DNA of 64,000 bases from Streptomyces sp. VRA16 Mangrove soil (GCF_017377775.1 NZ_JAFVLN010000020.1:1-64000), one strand, 5' to 3'; positions 44,770 to 53,377 are shown, numbered from the stretch's first letter. The notes: generated by a model not told the origin, from the letters alone. Numbers and translations are program-made.

Positions 44770-46125
44770 TCAGGCCGACGGCCGCCGCGCGTCGTACCGC
44801 ACGAATCCCCGCCACCGCGCCACCAGCGCCCAGACCGCCACCGCGCACGCCACGCCGCCGCCCACCACGGCGACCCGCGGCGACAGCAGGTCCCCCGCCG
44901 TCCCCGCGACGAAGTCGCCCAGGCGCGGGCCGCCCGCCACGACCACGATGAACACGCCCTGGAGCCGGCCGCGCATCTCGTCCGGCACCGCCGCCTGGAG
45001 CATCGTGCTGCGGAACGCCATGGAGACGGTGTCCGTCCAGCCGGCGAGGGCGAGGAAGAGGAGGCCGAGCCAGAGGTCGCGGGTCAGGCCGAACACGGCG
45101 ACGGCCAGGCCCCACCCGGTCACCGCGAGGACGATCCCGAGCCCGTGCCTGCGCACCCGGGGCAGCCGGCCGGAGAACACCCCGCCGCACAGCGCGCCGA
45201 CGGCGGGCGCGGCGACCAGCAGGCCGGTGGTGCGGGCGTCGCCGCCGTACCAGGCGCCGGCCACCGCGGGGAACAGCGCCTTGGGCTGGGCGAGGACCAT
45301 GGCGCAGAAGTCGGTGAAGAACGTCATCCGCAGATTCGGCCGCCCGGCCAGGAACCGCAGCCCGTCCACCACGGAGGCCCGCTTCCTGCGCCCGCCCGCG
45401 GGCAGGTCCGGCAGCATCGGGGGCAGCCGCCACATCCCGTGGAGGAAGGCGGTGAAGAGGACGGCGTCGACGGTGTACGCGGCCTGGTAGCCGCCGTACC
45501 CGACGACGAGGCCGCCGAGGGGCGGGCCGACGAGGAACCCGAAGGTGAGGGTCAGCGAGCCGAGCGCGTTGGCGGCGGGCAGGTGCTCGGCGGGGACCAG
45601 GCGCGGGATCATCGCCTGCCGGGCGGGCAGGTTGAGGGCGCTGCACATGGCCTGGAGCGCGACCACGACGTACAGGACCCACACGTGGCGCAGCCCGGCG
45701 AACGCGGCCCCGGCGAGCACCATCGCCAGCGCCCAGGTGCCGAACGCGCTCCAGAGGCCGAGTTTGCGCCGGTCCATGGTGTCCGCGACGGCGCCCCCGT
45801 AGAGGCCGCAGACGACGAGCGGCACCAGCGAGAAGAGACCGACCAGGCCCACGGCGAAGCTGGACCGGGTCAGGTCGTACACCTGGAGGGACGCCGCGAG
45901 CGCGGTCATCGACTGGCCGGTCCAGGAGATGGTGGTGCCGGTCCACAGGCGTCGGAAGTCGGGCGAGACCCGAAGGGGCGTCAGATCGGCGAGCAGGCGT
46001 CGGCGGGGCGCGGGCTCCGGGGTGGGTGACGCGACGTCAGAGGCGGTACGGGTTCGGGTCTGTTCACCTGCGGGATCGGCTGAGGGCACCCGGGATGGTA
46101 TCCGCACCGTCTCCGGTCGCTCCAT
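44770..46125 (-). CDS. MFS transporter (EntS/enterobactin-exporter-like)
   Basis: This 451-aa twelve-helix permease belongs to the MFS_3 group. The cytoplasmic N-terminus is long (about 60 residues, Thr/Pro-rich) and leads into DFRRLWTGTTISWTGQSMTALAASLQVYDLTRSSFAVGLVG, a typical start. VADTMDRRKLGL is the loop 2-3 signature and RQAMIPRLVPAEHLPAANALGSL is characteristic of EntS-like exporters. The substrate is unknown. It is divergent from mbl. Confidence 0.88.
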   Translation of the reverse strand: MERPETVRIPSRVPSADPAGEQTRTRTASDVASPTPEPAPRRRLLADLTPLRVSPDFRRLWTGTTISWTGQSMTALAASLQVYDLTRSSFAVGLVGLFSLVPLVVCGLYGGAVADTMDRRKLGLWSAFGTWALAMVLAGAAFAGLRHVWVLYVVVALQAMCSALNLPARQAMIPRLVPAEHLPAANALGSLTLTFGFLVGPPLGGLVVGYGGYQAAYTVDAVLFTAFLHGMWRLPPMLPDLPAGGRRKRASVVDGLRFLAGRPNLRMTFFTDFCAMVLAQPKALFPAVAGAWYGGDARTTGLLVAAPAVGALCGGVFSGRLPRVRRHGLGIVLAVTGWGLAVAVFGLTRDLWLGLLFLALAGWTDTVSMAFRSTMLQAAVPDEMRGRLQGVFIVVVAGGPRLGDFVAGTAGDLLSPRVAVVGGGVACAVAVWALVARWRGFVRYDARRPSA

Positions 46126-46270
46126 CCGATTTTTCGCCCGTCCGGCCCCGCCCCGTCCGGCCTACTCCGGCGCGCGGCATCCCGCACTCCGCCGCACGAT
46201 GCGAAAAGGAGACCGCCGTCCGGCGGTCCGACGCCCTTGTCGTCGGGTTGCGCTCTCGGGAGGAACTGCC

Positions 46271-47308
46271 ATGGCCGTCAGTCTGGAGCAGCTGCGCCGC
46301 TGCCACTTCGCCGTCGACCTGGGTGCCGCGCGCACCCGTGTGTATGTGAAGGGTGCGGGTCTCGTCGTGGACGAGCCGAGCTGCGCCGCGGTCAACACCC
46401 GCACGGGAGCGCTGATCGCCGTCGGTGAGCTCGCGGAGAAGATGACGGGCCGCACCCCCGCCTACATCCGGGTCGTGCGTCCGGTCTCCGGCGGCACCGT
46501 CGTCGACATCGAGATGGCCCAGCGGATGCTGCGCCACCTGATCGGCGAGAAGCTGCGCCGCACCCTGCGCCGCAAGCCCCGGCTGCGGGCGGCGGCCTGC
46601 ACGCCGCACGACGCGGACCCGCTGGCGCAGCGCGCGGCGGTGGAGACGCTGGTCGGGCTCGGGGCCCGCCGCGTCGAGCTGGTCGACACCCTCATCGCGG
46701 CGGCGGTCGGCTGCGGGCTTCCCGTGGAGCAGCCCGAGGCCACGATGATCATCGTGTGCGGCGCGGCCACGACGCAGATCGCCGTTCTCTCGCTGGGCGC
46801 GATCGTGACGGCCGACCGGGTGCCGGTCGGCGGCGACGCGATCGACCACGCGGTGGTCCAGCACCTGCGCCAGCAGCACGAGCTGATGCTGCCCTCGCAG
46901 TCCGTACGTCCCTTGCAACTGGCCCTGAGCGGCAACGGCCTGCACCCGCACGGCCCCCAGCACACCGAGATCCACGGCCGCGACGTGGCGACCGGGCTCG
47001 CCCGCTCGGTGCACGTCGACACCTCGGCCGTGCGGCGCGCGATCCACACCCCGCTGACCGCCGTCCTCGACGGCATCGGCAAGGTGCTGCGCGACTGCCC
47101 GCCGGATCTGGTCGCCGACCTCGCGGACCGCGGCATCATGATGGTCGGCGGCTCCGCGCTGCTGCCCGGCCTCGACCAGATGCTGCGGGAGGCCACGGGC
47201 ATGCCGGTGCACATCGCGGAGCGCCCCGACGTGTGCGCGGTGCAGGGGCTCGGCGCGATGATGGAGGGCAGGATCCAGCCCCTGGTGCTCGACCCGCTGG
47301 CCGGCTGA
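46271..47308 (+). CDS. mbl: MreB-like bacterial actin (Mbl)
   Basis: This 345-aa protein has the MreB/Mbl fold: phosphate-1 region FAVDLGAARTRVYVKG and adenosine motif GIMMVGGSALLPGLDQML are recognisable. The phosphate-2 loop, usually VDIGGGTT, reads IVCGAATT (about 161-168), and the region expected to hold the catalytic Glu reads VDTLIAAAVG, so nucleotide hydrolysis may be altered. From memory, S. coelicolor has an mbl gene near SCO2451 that works with MreB in spore-wall assembly; this looks like its counterpart. It is followed 52 bases later by a degenerate sensor kinase gene. Confidence 0.85.
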   Translation: MAVSLEQLRRCHFAVDLGAARTRVYVKGAGLVVDEPSCAAVNTRTGALIAVGELAEKMTGRTPAYIRVVRPVSGGTVVDIEMAQRMLRHLIGEKLRRTLRRKPRLRAAACTPHDADPLAQRAAVETLVGLGARRVELVDTLIAAAVGCGLPVEQPEATMIIVCGAATTQIAVLSLGAIVTADRVPVGGDAIDHAVVQHLRQQHELMLPSQSVRPLQLALSGNGLHPHGPQHTEIHGRDVATGLARSVHVDTSAVRRAIHTPLTAVLDGIGKVLRDCPPDLVADLADRGIMMVGGSALLPGLDQMLREATGMPVHIAERPDVCAVQGLGAMMEGRIQPLVLDPLAG

Positions 47309-47360
47309 CCCGGTCCGCGGCACACGGCACCCTTCGTCGACCGGCCCCAGGGCCGCTGAG

Positions 47361-48794
47361 GTGAGCATGCAACCAGTGCGGCCGGGCGCCGGTCTCCCCG
47401 CTCTCCTGGAGGCGGTGCTGAACGTGGGCACCGAGCTCGAACTGCGCTCCACGCTGCAGCACTTGGTGGACAGCGCGGTGACGCTGACCGGTGCGGCGCA
47501 CGGGGTCCTCGACGTCGTCGACCCCGGGCACGGCCGACTGCTCGAATCCGTCTCCACGGGCGGCGGCGCCACCGACGGCGTCGCCTCGCTGACCGTCCCC
47601 ATCCACGTACAGGAGACGACTTTCGGTCGACTGCGGTTGTCCGGAAAGGAGTTCACGGACGACGACCTCGGCCTGCTGCGGGTGCTCGCCACCCAGGCCG
47701 GCATCGCCATCGGCAACGCCCGCCTGTACGAGACGGCCAAGCAGCGCGAGCGGTGGATCGAGGGCGCCGCCGAGGTCACCACGGCGCTGCTCACCGGCCG
47801 CGCCGAGGACGCCCTCACCTCGGTCGCCGAGCGGGCCCGGCTGCTCGCCGACGCGGCGGCCGGGGTGGTGCTCCAGCCCACGGAGGCGGGCGGCATGTCG
47901 ATCGTGGCGGCGGCCACCACGGCCGACGCGGACACCCTGCTCGGTACGACGATCCAGCCGGGCAGCGCGGTCCTGACCCAACTCCTCACCGGCGAGCCGG
48001 TGTTCATCGACGACTCGGCGACCGACCCGCGGATGACGACAGAGGTCAGGGTCCGGTTCGGGCCGAGCATGATGCTGCCCCTCCAGGCGGCCGGGAAGCT
48101 GATCGGCACCCTCGCGCTCCCCCGCGAGCGCGGCGCCCGGCCCTACACCTCCGTCGACCATCTCCTGGCCACCCAGTTCGCCTCGCAGGCGGCGCTCGCC
48201 CTGGTCCTCGCCGACGCGCAGGCGGGCCGCGAGCGCCTCGCCGTCTTCGAGGACCGCGACCGGATCGCCCGCGACCTGCACGACCTGGTGGTCCAGCGGC
48301 TCTTCGCGACGGGCCTGATGCTCGAATCCACCCAGCGCCGCGTCCAGGTCGGCGACGTGCGCGAGACGCTGGCCCGCGCGGTCGACGAGCTGGAGTCGAC
48401 GATCCAGGAGGTCCGTACGACGATCTTCGCGCTGCAACAGCCGCCCGCGGAGGCCCCGACGACGTTCCGCGGCCGGGTGCTGCGCGAGACGGCGGGCGCC
48501 GCGGCGATCCTGGGCTTCGCCCCGTCGGTGCACTTCACCGGCCCGGTCGAGGGGGTCTTGGGCGACGCGGTCGAGGGCCATCTCCTGACGGCCCTGCGCA
48601 GGGCCCTGGCCACGGCGTCCCGGCGCCGCGCGGTCTCCCGCATCGACGTCACGGTCGACACCCGCGGCGCGCTCCCCGACGGCCGCCCCGGCGTCCGCCT
48701 GACCGTCGAGGACGACGGCGCCCGTGGTGAGACGCCCACCGCGGGGGCCCTCTCGGGCACGACGGTGACCTGGCAGTCGCCCCTGCGGCAGTGA
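47361..48794 (+). CDS. GAF-GAF sensor kinase-like protein with degenerate ATPase domain
   Basis: This 477-aa protein resembles DevS/DosT-type kinases: two GAF domains (about 10-140 and 155-290) and a HisKA_3 dimerisation domain with H307 in DRIARDLHDLVVQRLFATGL. The ATP-binding domain is damaged. The N-box Asn is missing (LLTALRRALATASRRR), the G1 box reads VEDDGARGE and the GL-NM-ERA G2 segment is absent, although the very end (GTTVTWQSPL) still matches the family. It probably cannot autophosphorylate and may be a pseudo-kinase sensor. GTG 47361 or ATG 47367 could be the start. It is co-directional with mbl. Confidence 0.85.
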   Translation: MSMQPVRPGAGLPALLEAVLNVGTELELRSTLQHLVDSAVTLTGAAHGVLDVVDPGHGRLLESVSTGGGATDGVASLTVPIHVQETTFGRLRLSGKEFTDDDLGLLRVLATQAGIAIGNARLYETAKQRERWIEGAAEVTTALLTGRAEDALTSVAERARLLADAAAGVVLQPTEAGGMSIVAAATTADADTLLGTTIQPGSAVLTQLLTGEPVFIDDSATDPRMTTEVRVRFGPSMMLPLQAAGKLIGTLALPRERGARPYTSVDHLLATQFASQAALALVLADAQAGRERLAVFEDRDRIARDLHDLVVQRLFATGLMLESTQRRVQVGDVRETLARAVDELESTIQEVRTTIFALQQPPAEAPTTFRGRVLRETAGAAAILGFAPSVHFTGPVEGVLGDAVEGHLLTALRRALATASRRRAVSRIDVTVDTRGALPDGRPGVRLTVEDDGARGETPTAGALSGTTVTWQSPLRQ

Positions 48795-49117
48795 GCCGCC
48801 GGGGCGAGAGGGGGCGAGAGGGCCGCCCGGTGCCCGGGGCGCTGCGGGGATGACCGGCGCCGACTCCGCTCATCCCCGTACGCGCACCGTCCGGGCATCA
48901 CCGGGTACGGCCGTCCGGAGGATACGACGCGGCGCACGCGCGGGGCACTCCACTGAGCGCGGCTCTGTCCAAAAAACGCAGCCGGTTTCCACGGCACGTG
49001 GCAGTTACCTGCCCTTGCGCGACCGGACCCCGACCTCCCTGCCGCCCGACGGCCATGATAGGTAGACTGGTCTACCTAATTGGTTGCCCGCGCGGCCACC
49101 CGGCGAAGAGGGGACCC
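48795..49117. other. Intergenic stretch with TetR promoter and operator
   Basis: This 323-base gap contains no gene. It holds the TetR operator at 49059-49078 close to its right end. The preceding 250 bases are GC-rich with no clear structure. Confidence 0.6.
49059..49078. promoter_or_regulatory. TetR operator, perfect inverted repeat
   Basis: TAGGTAGACTGGTCTACCTA is a perfect 9-bp inverted repeat with a TG centre, 40 bases before the TetR start. The TAGACnnGTCTA core resembles NemR-type TetR operators. Confidence 0.85.
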
Positions 49118-49699
49118 ATGACCAGCACCGGCAAGGGAGCCGCGCGCGAGCAACTGCTCGCCGCCGCGGCCCGCCGCTTCTACGCGGACGGGGTCGCCGC
49201 CACCGGCATCAACGCCATCACCGCCGAGGCGGGCGTGGCGAAGATGAGCCTGTACAACAACTTCTCGTCCAAGGCGGACCTGGTGAAGGCGTACCTGGAC
49301 GCCCGGCACGAGGAGTGGCTGGAGCTGTACCGGCGCCGGCTCGCGGGGACGTCGGACGCGCGCGGCGGCGTCCTCGCCGTCTTCGACGCGTACGCCGATC
49401 ACGCGGCCTTCGACTACGAGGGCGGCTTCCGCGGCTGCGGGCTGCTCAACGCGGCGGCCGAGCTGCCTCCGGGCGACGCCGGCCGGACAGTCGTACGCCG
49501 CCACAAGGAAGAGGTGGAGTCGCTGCTCGCCTTGCACCTCACCGAGCTGCTGCCGGGCCGGGACGACGAGGTGCGCGCCCTCGCGGAGCATCTGGCGTTC
49601 CTGCTGGAGGGCTCGGTGGTGCGGGCGGGCCTGGAGGGCGCGGGCACCCGGCTGCGGCACGCCAAGACGCTTGCCGAGCAGCTCCTGGACCGCCTGTGA
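49118..49699 (+). CDS. TetR family transcriptional regulator
   Basis: This 193-aa repressor has an N-terminal helix-turn-helix (REQLLAAAARRFYADGVAATGINAITAEAGVAKMSLYNNFSSKADLVKAYL) and a ligand domain with GGFRGCGLLNAAAELPPG, a pattern of TetR_C-type proteins in which a Cys sits in the ligand region. It likely represses itself and the overlapping EamA transporter gene from the perfect palindrome upstream. ATG at 49118 has GAAGAGGGG before it. The stop overlaps the transporter start (GTGA). Confidence 0.93.
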   Translation: MTSTGKGAAREQLLAAAARRFYADGVAATGINAITAEAGVAKMSLYNNFSSKADLVKAYLDARHEEWLELYRRRLAGTSDARGGVLAVFDAYADHAAFDYEGGFRGCGLLNAAAELPPGDAGRTVVRRHKEEVESLLALHLTELLPGRDDEVRALAEHLAFLLEGSVVRAGLEGAGTRLRHAKTLAEQLLDRL

Positions 49700-50679
49700 G
49701 CCGCCCCGCCGGGCACGCCGCCGGTTCCCTGTGCGTGCTGCTCGCGTCCCTGCTGTGGGGCACGACGGGCACCGCGGCGACCTTCGCCCCCGGCGTCGGC
49801 CCGCTCGCGATCGGGGCCGCGGCCATGGGCATCGGCGGGCTGCTCCAGGCGGCCGTCGCCCTGCCCGCGATCGCCCGGCACGCAGGCGATCTGCGCGGAC
49901 AGCGCGGCACCCTGCTGCTCGGCGCGGTGTCGGTGGCCGCCTATCCGCTCGCGTTCTACAGCTCCATGCACCTGGCCGGGGTCACGGCGGGCACGGTCGT
50001 CTCACTCGGCTCGGCCCCGCTCGCCTCGGCCCTGATCGAGCGCGTGGCGGACCGGCGCCGGCTCACCCGCCGCTGGACGGCCGGCGCCGCGCTCGGCCTG
50101 TCGGGGACGGTGCTGCTGTGTGTCGCGCAGGCCACGCGGGCGCACGCACCGGAAGGCGGCGCGGGCGGCTCCGTGGGGGCGACCGTGCTCGGCGTGGGCC
50201 TCGGGCTGGTCGCCGGCCTGACCTACGCCCTCTACTCCTGGGCCGCGCACCGGCTGATCAGCCGCGGCATCACGTCGGGCGCGGCCATGGGCGCCGTCTT
50301 CGGCATCGGCGGCCTGCTCCTGATGCCGGTGCTGCTCGCCACCGGCGCCCCGCTGACCGCCTCGTGGCCGAACGCGGGCGTCGGCGTCTACATGGCGCTG
50401 GTGCCGATGTTCCTCGGCTACGTCCTGTTCGGCTGGGGCCTGGCCCGTGTCCCGGCGAGCACGGCGACCACCCTCTCGCTGCTGGAGCCCGCCGTGGCCG
50501 CCGTCCTCGCGGTGCTGGTCGTCGGCGAACGTCTGGCCGCTCCCGGCTGGACCGGGATCGCGCTGGTCGTGGGCAGCCTCGCGGTACTGACGATGCCTCA
50601 GCGCCGGTCGCGGGCGGCGTCCTTGGGGACCGGACCGACACGGACCGCACGCGACGCGGAGACGACTTCGACGCGCTGA
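49696..50679 (+). CDS. EamA family transporter (drug/metabolite exporter)
   Basis: This 327-aa DMT-superfamily exporter has ten helices formed by two EamA repeats (AAGSLCVLLASLLWGTTGTAA and VLGVGLGLVAGLTYALYSWAAHRL). The conserved C-terminal helix reads ARVPASTATTLSLLEPAVAAVLAVLVVGERL. It is translationally coupled to the TetR gene, so it is probably induced by the repressor's ligand and exports it or a related metabolite. The substrate is unknown. Confidence 0.92.
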   Translation: MSRPAGHAAGSLCVLLASLLWGTTGTAATFAPGVGPLAIGAAAMGIGGLLQAAVALPAIARHAGDLRGQRGTLLLGAVSVAAYPLAFYSSMHLAGVTAGTVVSLGSAPLASALIERVADRRRLTRRWTAGAALGLSGTVLLCVAQATRAHAPEGGAGGSVGATVLGVGLGLVAGLTYALYSWAAHRLISRGITSGAAMGAVFGIGGLLLMPVLLATGAPLTASWPNAGVGVYMALVPMFLGYVLFGWGLARVPASTATTLSLLEPAVAAVLAVLVVGERLAAPGWTGIALVVGSLAVLTMPQRRSRAASLGTGPTRTARDAETTSTR

Positions 50680-50725
50680 TCGCGTCCCGGCGGCGGGCCG
50701 TTTACGGAGCGCCGGCCGGCCCCGG

Positions 50726-51073
50726 CTACGCCCGCTTCGGCTCCCCGGCCGCCGAGCGCAGGTCCGCGAGGAGCTCGGCCTGGTTGCTGAGCACGCCGGT
50801 GAGGATGGTGCGCGCCACCCGCAGCAGTTCGGCGACGTGCGGATCGGTCAGCGAGTAGTAGACGTTGGACCCTTCCTTGCGGGTCACCACCAGGTTCGCC
50901 CGGCGCAGCACCGCGAGCTGCTGGGACAGATGGGCAGGCTCGATGCCCACCTCGGGCAGCATCTCGGCGACCGCGTGCTCCCGCTCGCTCAGCAGCTCCA
51001 GGACGCGGATCCGGGCGGGGTGCCCGAGCGTCTTGAAGAACTCGGCCTTGAGTTGGTACAGCGGCGTGCTCAT
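50726..51073 (-). CDS. ArsR family transcriptional regulator
   Basis: This 115-aa winged-helix repressor begins STPLYQLKAEFFKTLGHPARIRVLELLSEREHAVAEMLPEVGIEPAHLSQQLAVLRRANLV, the typical ArsR core. No metal-binding cysteine is present, so it probably senses something other than As/Cd, such as a redox or small-molecule cue. It ends the arm that contains the RsbW-like ATPase gene and lies 152 bases downstream of it. A TTGC-N8-GCAA operator-like site is placed 127 bases before its start. ATG at 51073 has no clearly better alternative. Confidence 0.92.
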   Translation of the reverse strand: MSTPLYQLKAEFFKTLGHPARIRVLELLSEREHAVAEMLPEVGIEPAHLSQQLAVLRRANLVVTRKEGSNVYYSLTDPHVAELLRVARTILTGVLSNQAELLADLRSAAGEPKRA

Positions 51074-51199
51074 CGCCCCGGCCCCGCGCTCCCGCGGCCC
51101 GCCGCCGCGCACCGCGCGCACTCCGTCCATGCCGGCCGCCCAGAAATCATCACCATGGGGCCATCCTCGCCTGTCGACCCGAAACTGATGACCTTCGGA

Positions 51200-51217
51200 A
51201 TTGCCTATTTTAGCAAT
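51200..51217. promoter_or_regulatory. Candidate ArsR operator 1
   Basis: ATTGCCTATTTTAGCAAT has 5-bp arms (ATTGC/GCAAT) around 8 bases. It shares 14 of 18 positions with the site at 51723-51740 and is the most A/T-rich stretch in the neighbourhood. It lies upstream of the ArsR gene. Confidence 0.6.
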
Positions 51218-51225
51218 CGCGCAGG

Positions 51226-51651
51226 TCAGAGCGGCAGGGTGATCCAGATGCCCTTGCCCCGCCCGTCCCCGTCCGCGCGCACGACGGCGGTACCGCCGAG
51301 CTGCAGGGTGAGCTCCGTGACGGTGTCGAGTCCGCCGCCGGTGCGGGGCGCGCACAGGGACGGCTGATGCGGATGCCGGTCGTGGACGCCGAAGGCCAGA
51401 CAGTCCGTGCCGCCCGCGAAGATCACCGTGATCGACGGCGACAGTTCGGCCGCGTGCCGCACCCCGTTGGTGACCAGCTCGGAGAGGATGAGCAACGCCG
51501 GGTCCACGCTCGGGTGCCCCGGGTTCACGCCCCACTCGGCCAGCACCAGCTCCAGCGTCTCGCGCGCCAGGCGCACCGCCGAACCCTCTGCGGGGACGGT
51601 CAGCGCGTGCCGGTAGGGCAGGGACTCCAGACCACCGAGCGCCGCGTTCAT
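51226..51651 (-). CDS. RsbW-like ATP-binding protein (anti-sigma-factor-type HATPase)
   Basis: This 141-aa single-domain protein has the GHKL fold: N-box LLILSELVTNGVRHAA, the G1 region reads FGVHDRHPHQPSL (D-x-G lost, as in many Streptomyces anti-sigma-type ATPases), and a Gly-rich end (GGGLDTVTELTLQLGGTAVV). Such proteins are abundant in Streptomyces; most have unknown partners, with some acting as serine kinases or anti-sigma factors. ATG at 51651 (NAALGGLESL) is preferred. It is followed by ArsR on the same strand and preceded by a matching ArsR-type operator. Confidence 0.87.
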   Translation of the reverse strand: MNAALGGLESLPYRHALTVPAEGSAVRLARETLELVLAEWGVNPGHPSVDPALLILSELVTNGVRHAAELSPSITVIFAGGTDCLAFGVHDRHPHQPSLCAPRTGGGLDTVTELTLQLGGTAVVRADGDGRGKGIWITLPL

Positions 51652-51952
51652 CGACCGCCCCCTCTTCTCGCCCGCACGGCCGCACACCCCGGCCGGGGCG
51701 CGGCTCCCCCACCATCCAACGACTTGCGAAATTTAGCAATTCAGCGAGTGGATCCAGAGACTCCGCGTACGAGAGAGACGTCGACCGCGATCGCGGGAAC
51801 CCCGCGAACGGATGGCAGGCGTAGAGCCTCGACGTACGTGCGACCTGCGCAACGGCCGCTTCGTACGGGGCTGGTGATGCCCAACGGACAGAGCTCTCCT
51901 GCACGAGATCGCGTTGACCAGCTGAGGGCCACCGGCAGGAACGCCCACGCCA
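51652..51952. other. Divergent intergenic stretch with ArsR-type site
   Basis: This 301-base region separates the RsbW-like gene from the divergent membrane protein gene. It contains candidate ArsR operator 2 (51723-51740) and is otherwise without recognisable elements. Its right half is less GC-rich, like the gene that follows. Confidence 0.5.
51723..51740. promoter_or_regulatory. Candidate ArsR operator 2
   Basis: CTTGCGAAATTTAGCAAT (arms TTGC/GCAA, 8-base spacer) lies 72 bases before the RsbW-like ATPase start. It repeats the pattern of site 1 at 51200-51217. Confidence 0.6.
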
Positions 51953-53110
51953 TTGCCCCGGCCTCACCGCCTGAGTACTTTCACCGATGTGCTGGCGAGT
52001 CTGCTACCTGGCCTCCGGGACCTGCGCACGCCTCTGGCGGTGGGGTACCTGTGGCTCATGTGCGCCTGGCTCTGGTTTCACGATGCACTGCCGCGGCGCG
52101 CGACAGCGAGTGGTCCCGTCGCCGATCTCTACGCGCTCAACGAAATCCTGCCACCTGCGACCTTCCTGGCCGCGCTCACGTTCTGTGCCTACTTTCTGGG
52201 CTCGATCGTCGAGCTTCACGTGGCCGAGGCCCGCTGGCTTGACCCGATCCGACCCAACCGGGCGTCGTGGGAAGCCGTCGCCGACCGTTTCCGCATCCGC
52301 CTCGACGAAGGTGAGACCTGGACCGCGGAGCGGCTCGCGGCCGGGGTGGCGGTGTGGCACCGAGCTGCCCCTGCGAGGACCACCAAGTCCATGACTCTGT
52401 TGGTCAACCTGAGCGTTGACGAAGCCGAGCAACATCTGCTGGACAGCGGCCCGGGCGCCAGGGCTACGCAGTTGGCATGGCGGGCTTCAATGGAAGCCGC
52501 CGTTCAGGCCGCATCGGCACATGCGGTGGCCCAGGGCCAGGACCCTCCTGTCCGTGAGAGCCCGACATTCCTGGGTGGCCCCGGCGTTTGGACGCAGGTG
52601 ACCTTGAGCCCTTTCTGGTCCACGCAACATGTGTACTGGAACAATTCTCCCGAAGGTACTGCACTCATTGACTGGCGTGGCCGTCAACTGCCGCTGCAGG
52701 ATGCCACTGTCCGGCAACTGTCAGCCCTCGCGCTCGCCGCTCTCTACGCCCTGCGCGATGAGCTGCCCGACCTCGCCACTCGGCTGCTCATCGAACGGCC
52801 CGAGGTCTTTGACAGGTACGACCGATTGCTCGCGGAGGCGTCGATCCGCATCAACATGTTTCTGCCTGTCACTGCGCTCGTGGCCACGTTGGCTCTCCAG
52901 GCGCATTGGCTCTGGTGGCTCGGGCTGGCGGCAGGCGGGGCACTCCTCGCCCAGGGGCTCGTACTCCGTTCCCGGGCGCTCGCCGTAGTGATGGACTCGG
53001 TGGCCATGCGGCTGATCGAGTCGCCCACAACGACGGCCGTCGAAGGGGCCCAACCATCCGCGGGCGGGCCTGAAGACCCACGCACCAGGTACGGGACAGC
53101 GACGAGGTGA
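51953..53110 (+). CDS. Hypothetical membrane protein of atypical base composition
   Basis: This 385-aa protein is not recognised. It has hydrophobic segments near residues 30-45 (GYLWLMCAWLWF), 68-88 (PATFLAALTFCAYFLGSIVEL) and 303-342 (MFLPVTALVATLALQAHWLWWLGLAAGGALLAQGLVL), and a long soluble middle. The start appears to be TTG at 51953, with GTG 51989 as an alternative. Codon use is less GC-biased than in neighbouring genes, and it lies directly before a tRNA gene cluster, so acquisition by transfer is plausible. No integrase or mobile element is adjacent. Confidence 0.65.
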   Translation: MPRPHRLSTFTDVLASLLPGLRDLRTPLAVGYLWLMCAWLWFHDALPRRATASGPVADLYALNEILPPATFLAALTFCAYFLGSIVELHVAEARWLDPIRPNRASWEAVADRFRIRLDEGETWTAERLAAGVAVWHRAAPARTTKSMTLLVNLSVDEAEQHLLDSGPGARATQLAWRASMEAAVQAASAHAVAQGQDPPVRESPTFLGGPGVWTQVTLSPFWSTQHVYWNNSPEGTALIDWRGRQLPLQDATVRQLSALALAALYALRDELPDLATRLLIERPEVFDRYDRLLAEASIRINMFLPVTALVATLALQAHWLWWLGLAAGGALLAQGLVLRSRALAVVMDSVAMRLIESPTTTAVEGAQPSAGGPEDPRTRYGTATR

Positions 53111-53266
53111 GAACCCCACGTCACGGGCGCAGACGGCCCTGTAGTGCGCCTGCGGGCAACGTCCTGGAGCCTCGGGCAGCATTCGGGCAACACGCCCGAA
53201 CGGGTGATTGTTCTGCCCGGTTCGACCTCGGCCAGTTTTGACGACGTGTCAGGTAGGGAAGAAGAA

Positions 53267-53297
53267 GCCCCAGGTCAGATCGTTTCTTCCCTGGGGC
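53267..53297 (-). terminator. Terminator of the tRNA(CAT) gene
   Basis: GCCCCAGG/CCTGGGGC forms an 8-bp stem, followed on the minus strand by a T/C-rich run (TTCTTCTTCC). It lies 7 bases past the 3' end of the tRNA. Confidence 0.75.
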
Positions 53298-53303
53298 ACT
53301 CGG

Positions 53304-53377
53304 TGGGGCGGGTGGGACTCGAACCCACGGCCGACGGATTATGAGTCCGCTGCTCTAACCGGCTGAGCTACCGCCCC
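53304..53377 (-). tRNA. tRNA with CAT anticodon (Met, or Ile2 after lysidine modification)
   Basis: This 74-base cloverleaf read on the minus strand starts GGGGCGGTAGCTCAGCCGG, with an anticodon loop CTCATAA (anticodon CAT) and a T-arm GTGGGTTCGAGTCCCAC. CCA is not encoded. Elongator Met and Ile2 cannot be separated by eye; the GCGGA/TCCGT anticodon stem with its G-T first pair is similar to known Ile2 tRNAs. Confidence 0.93.
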
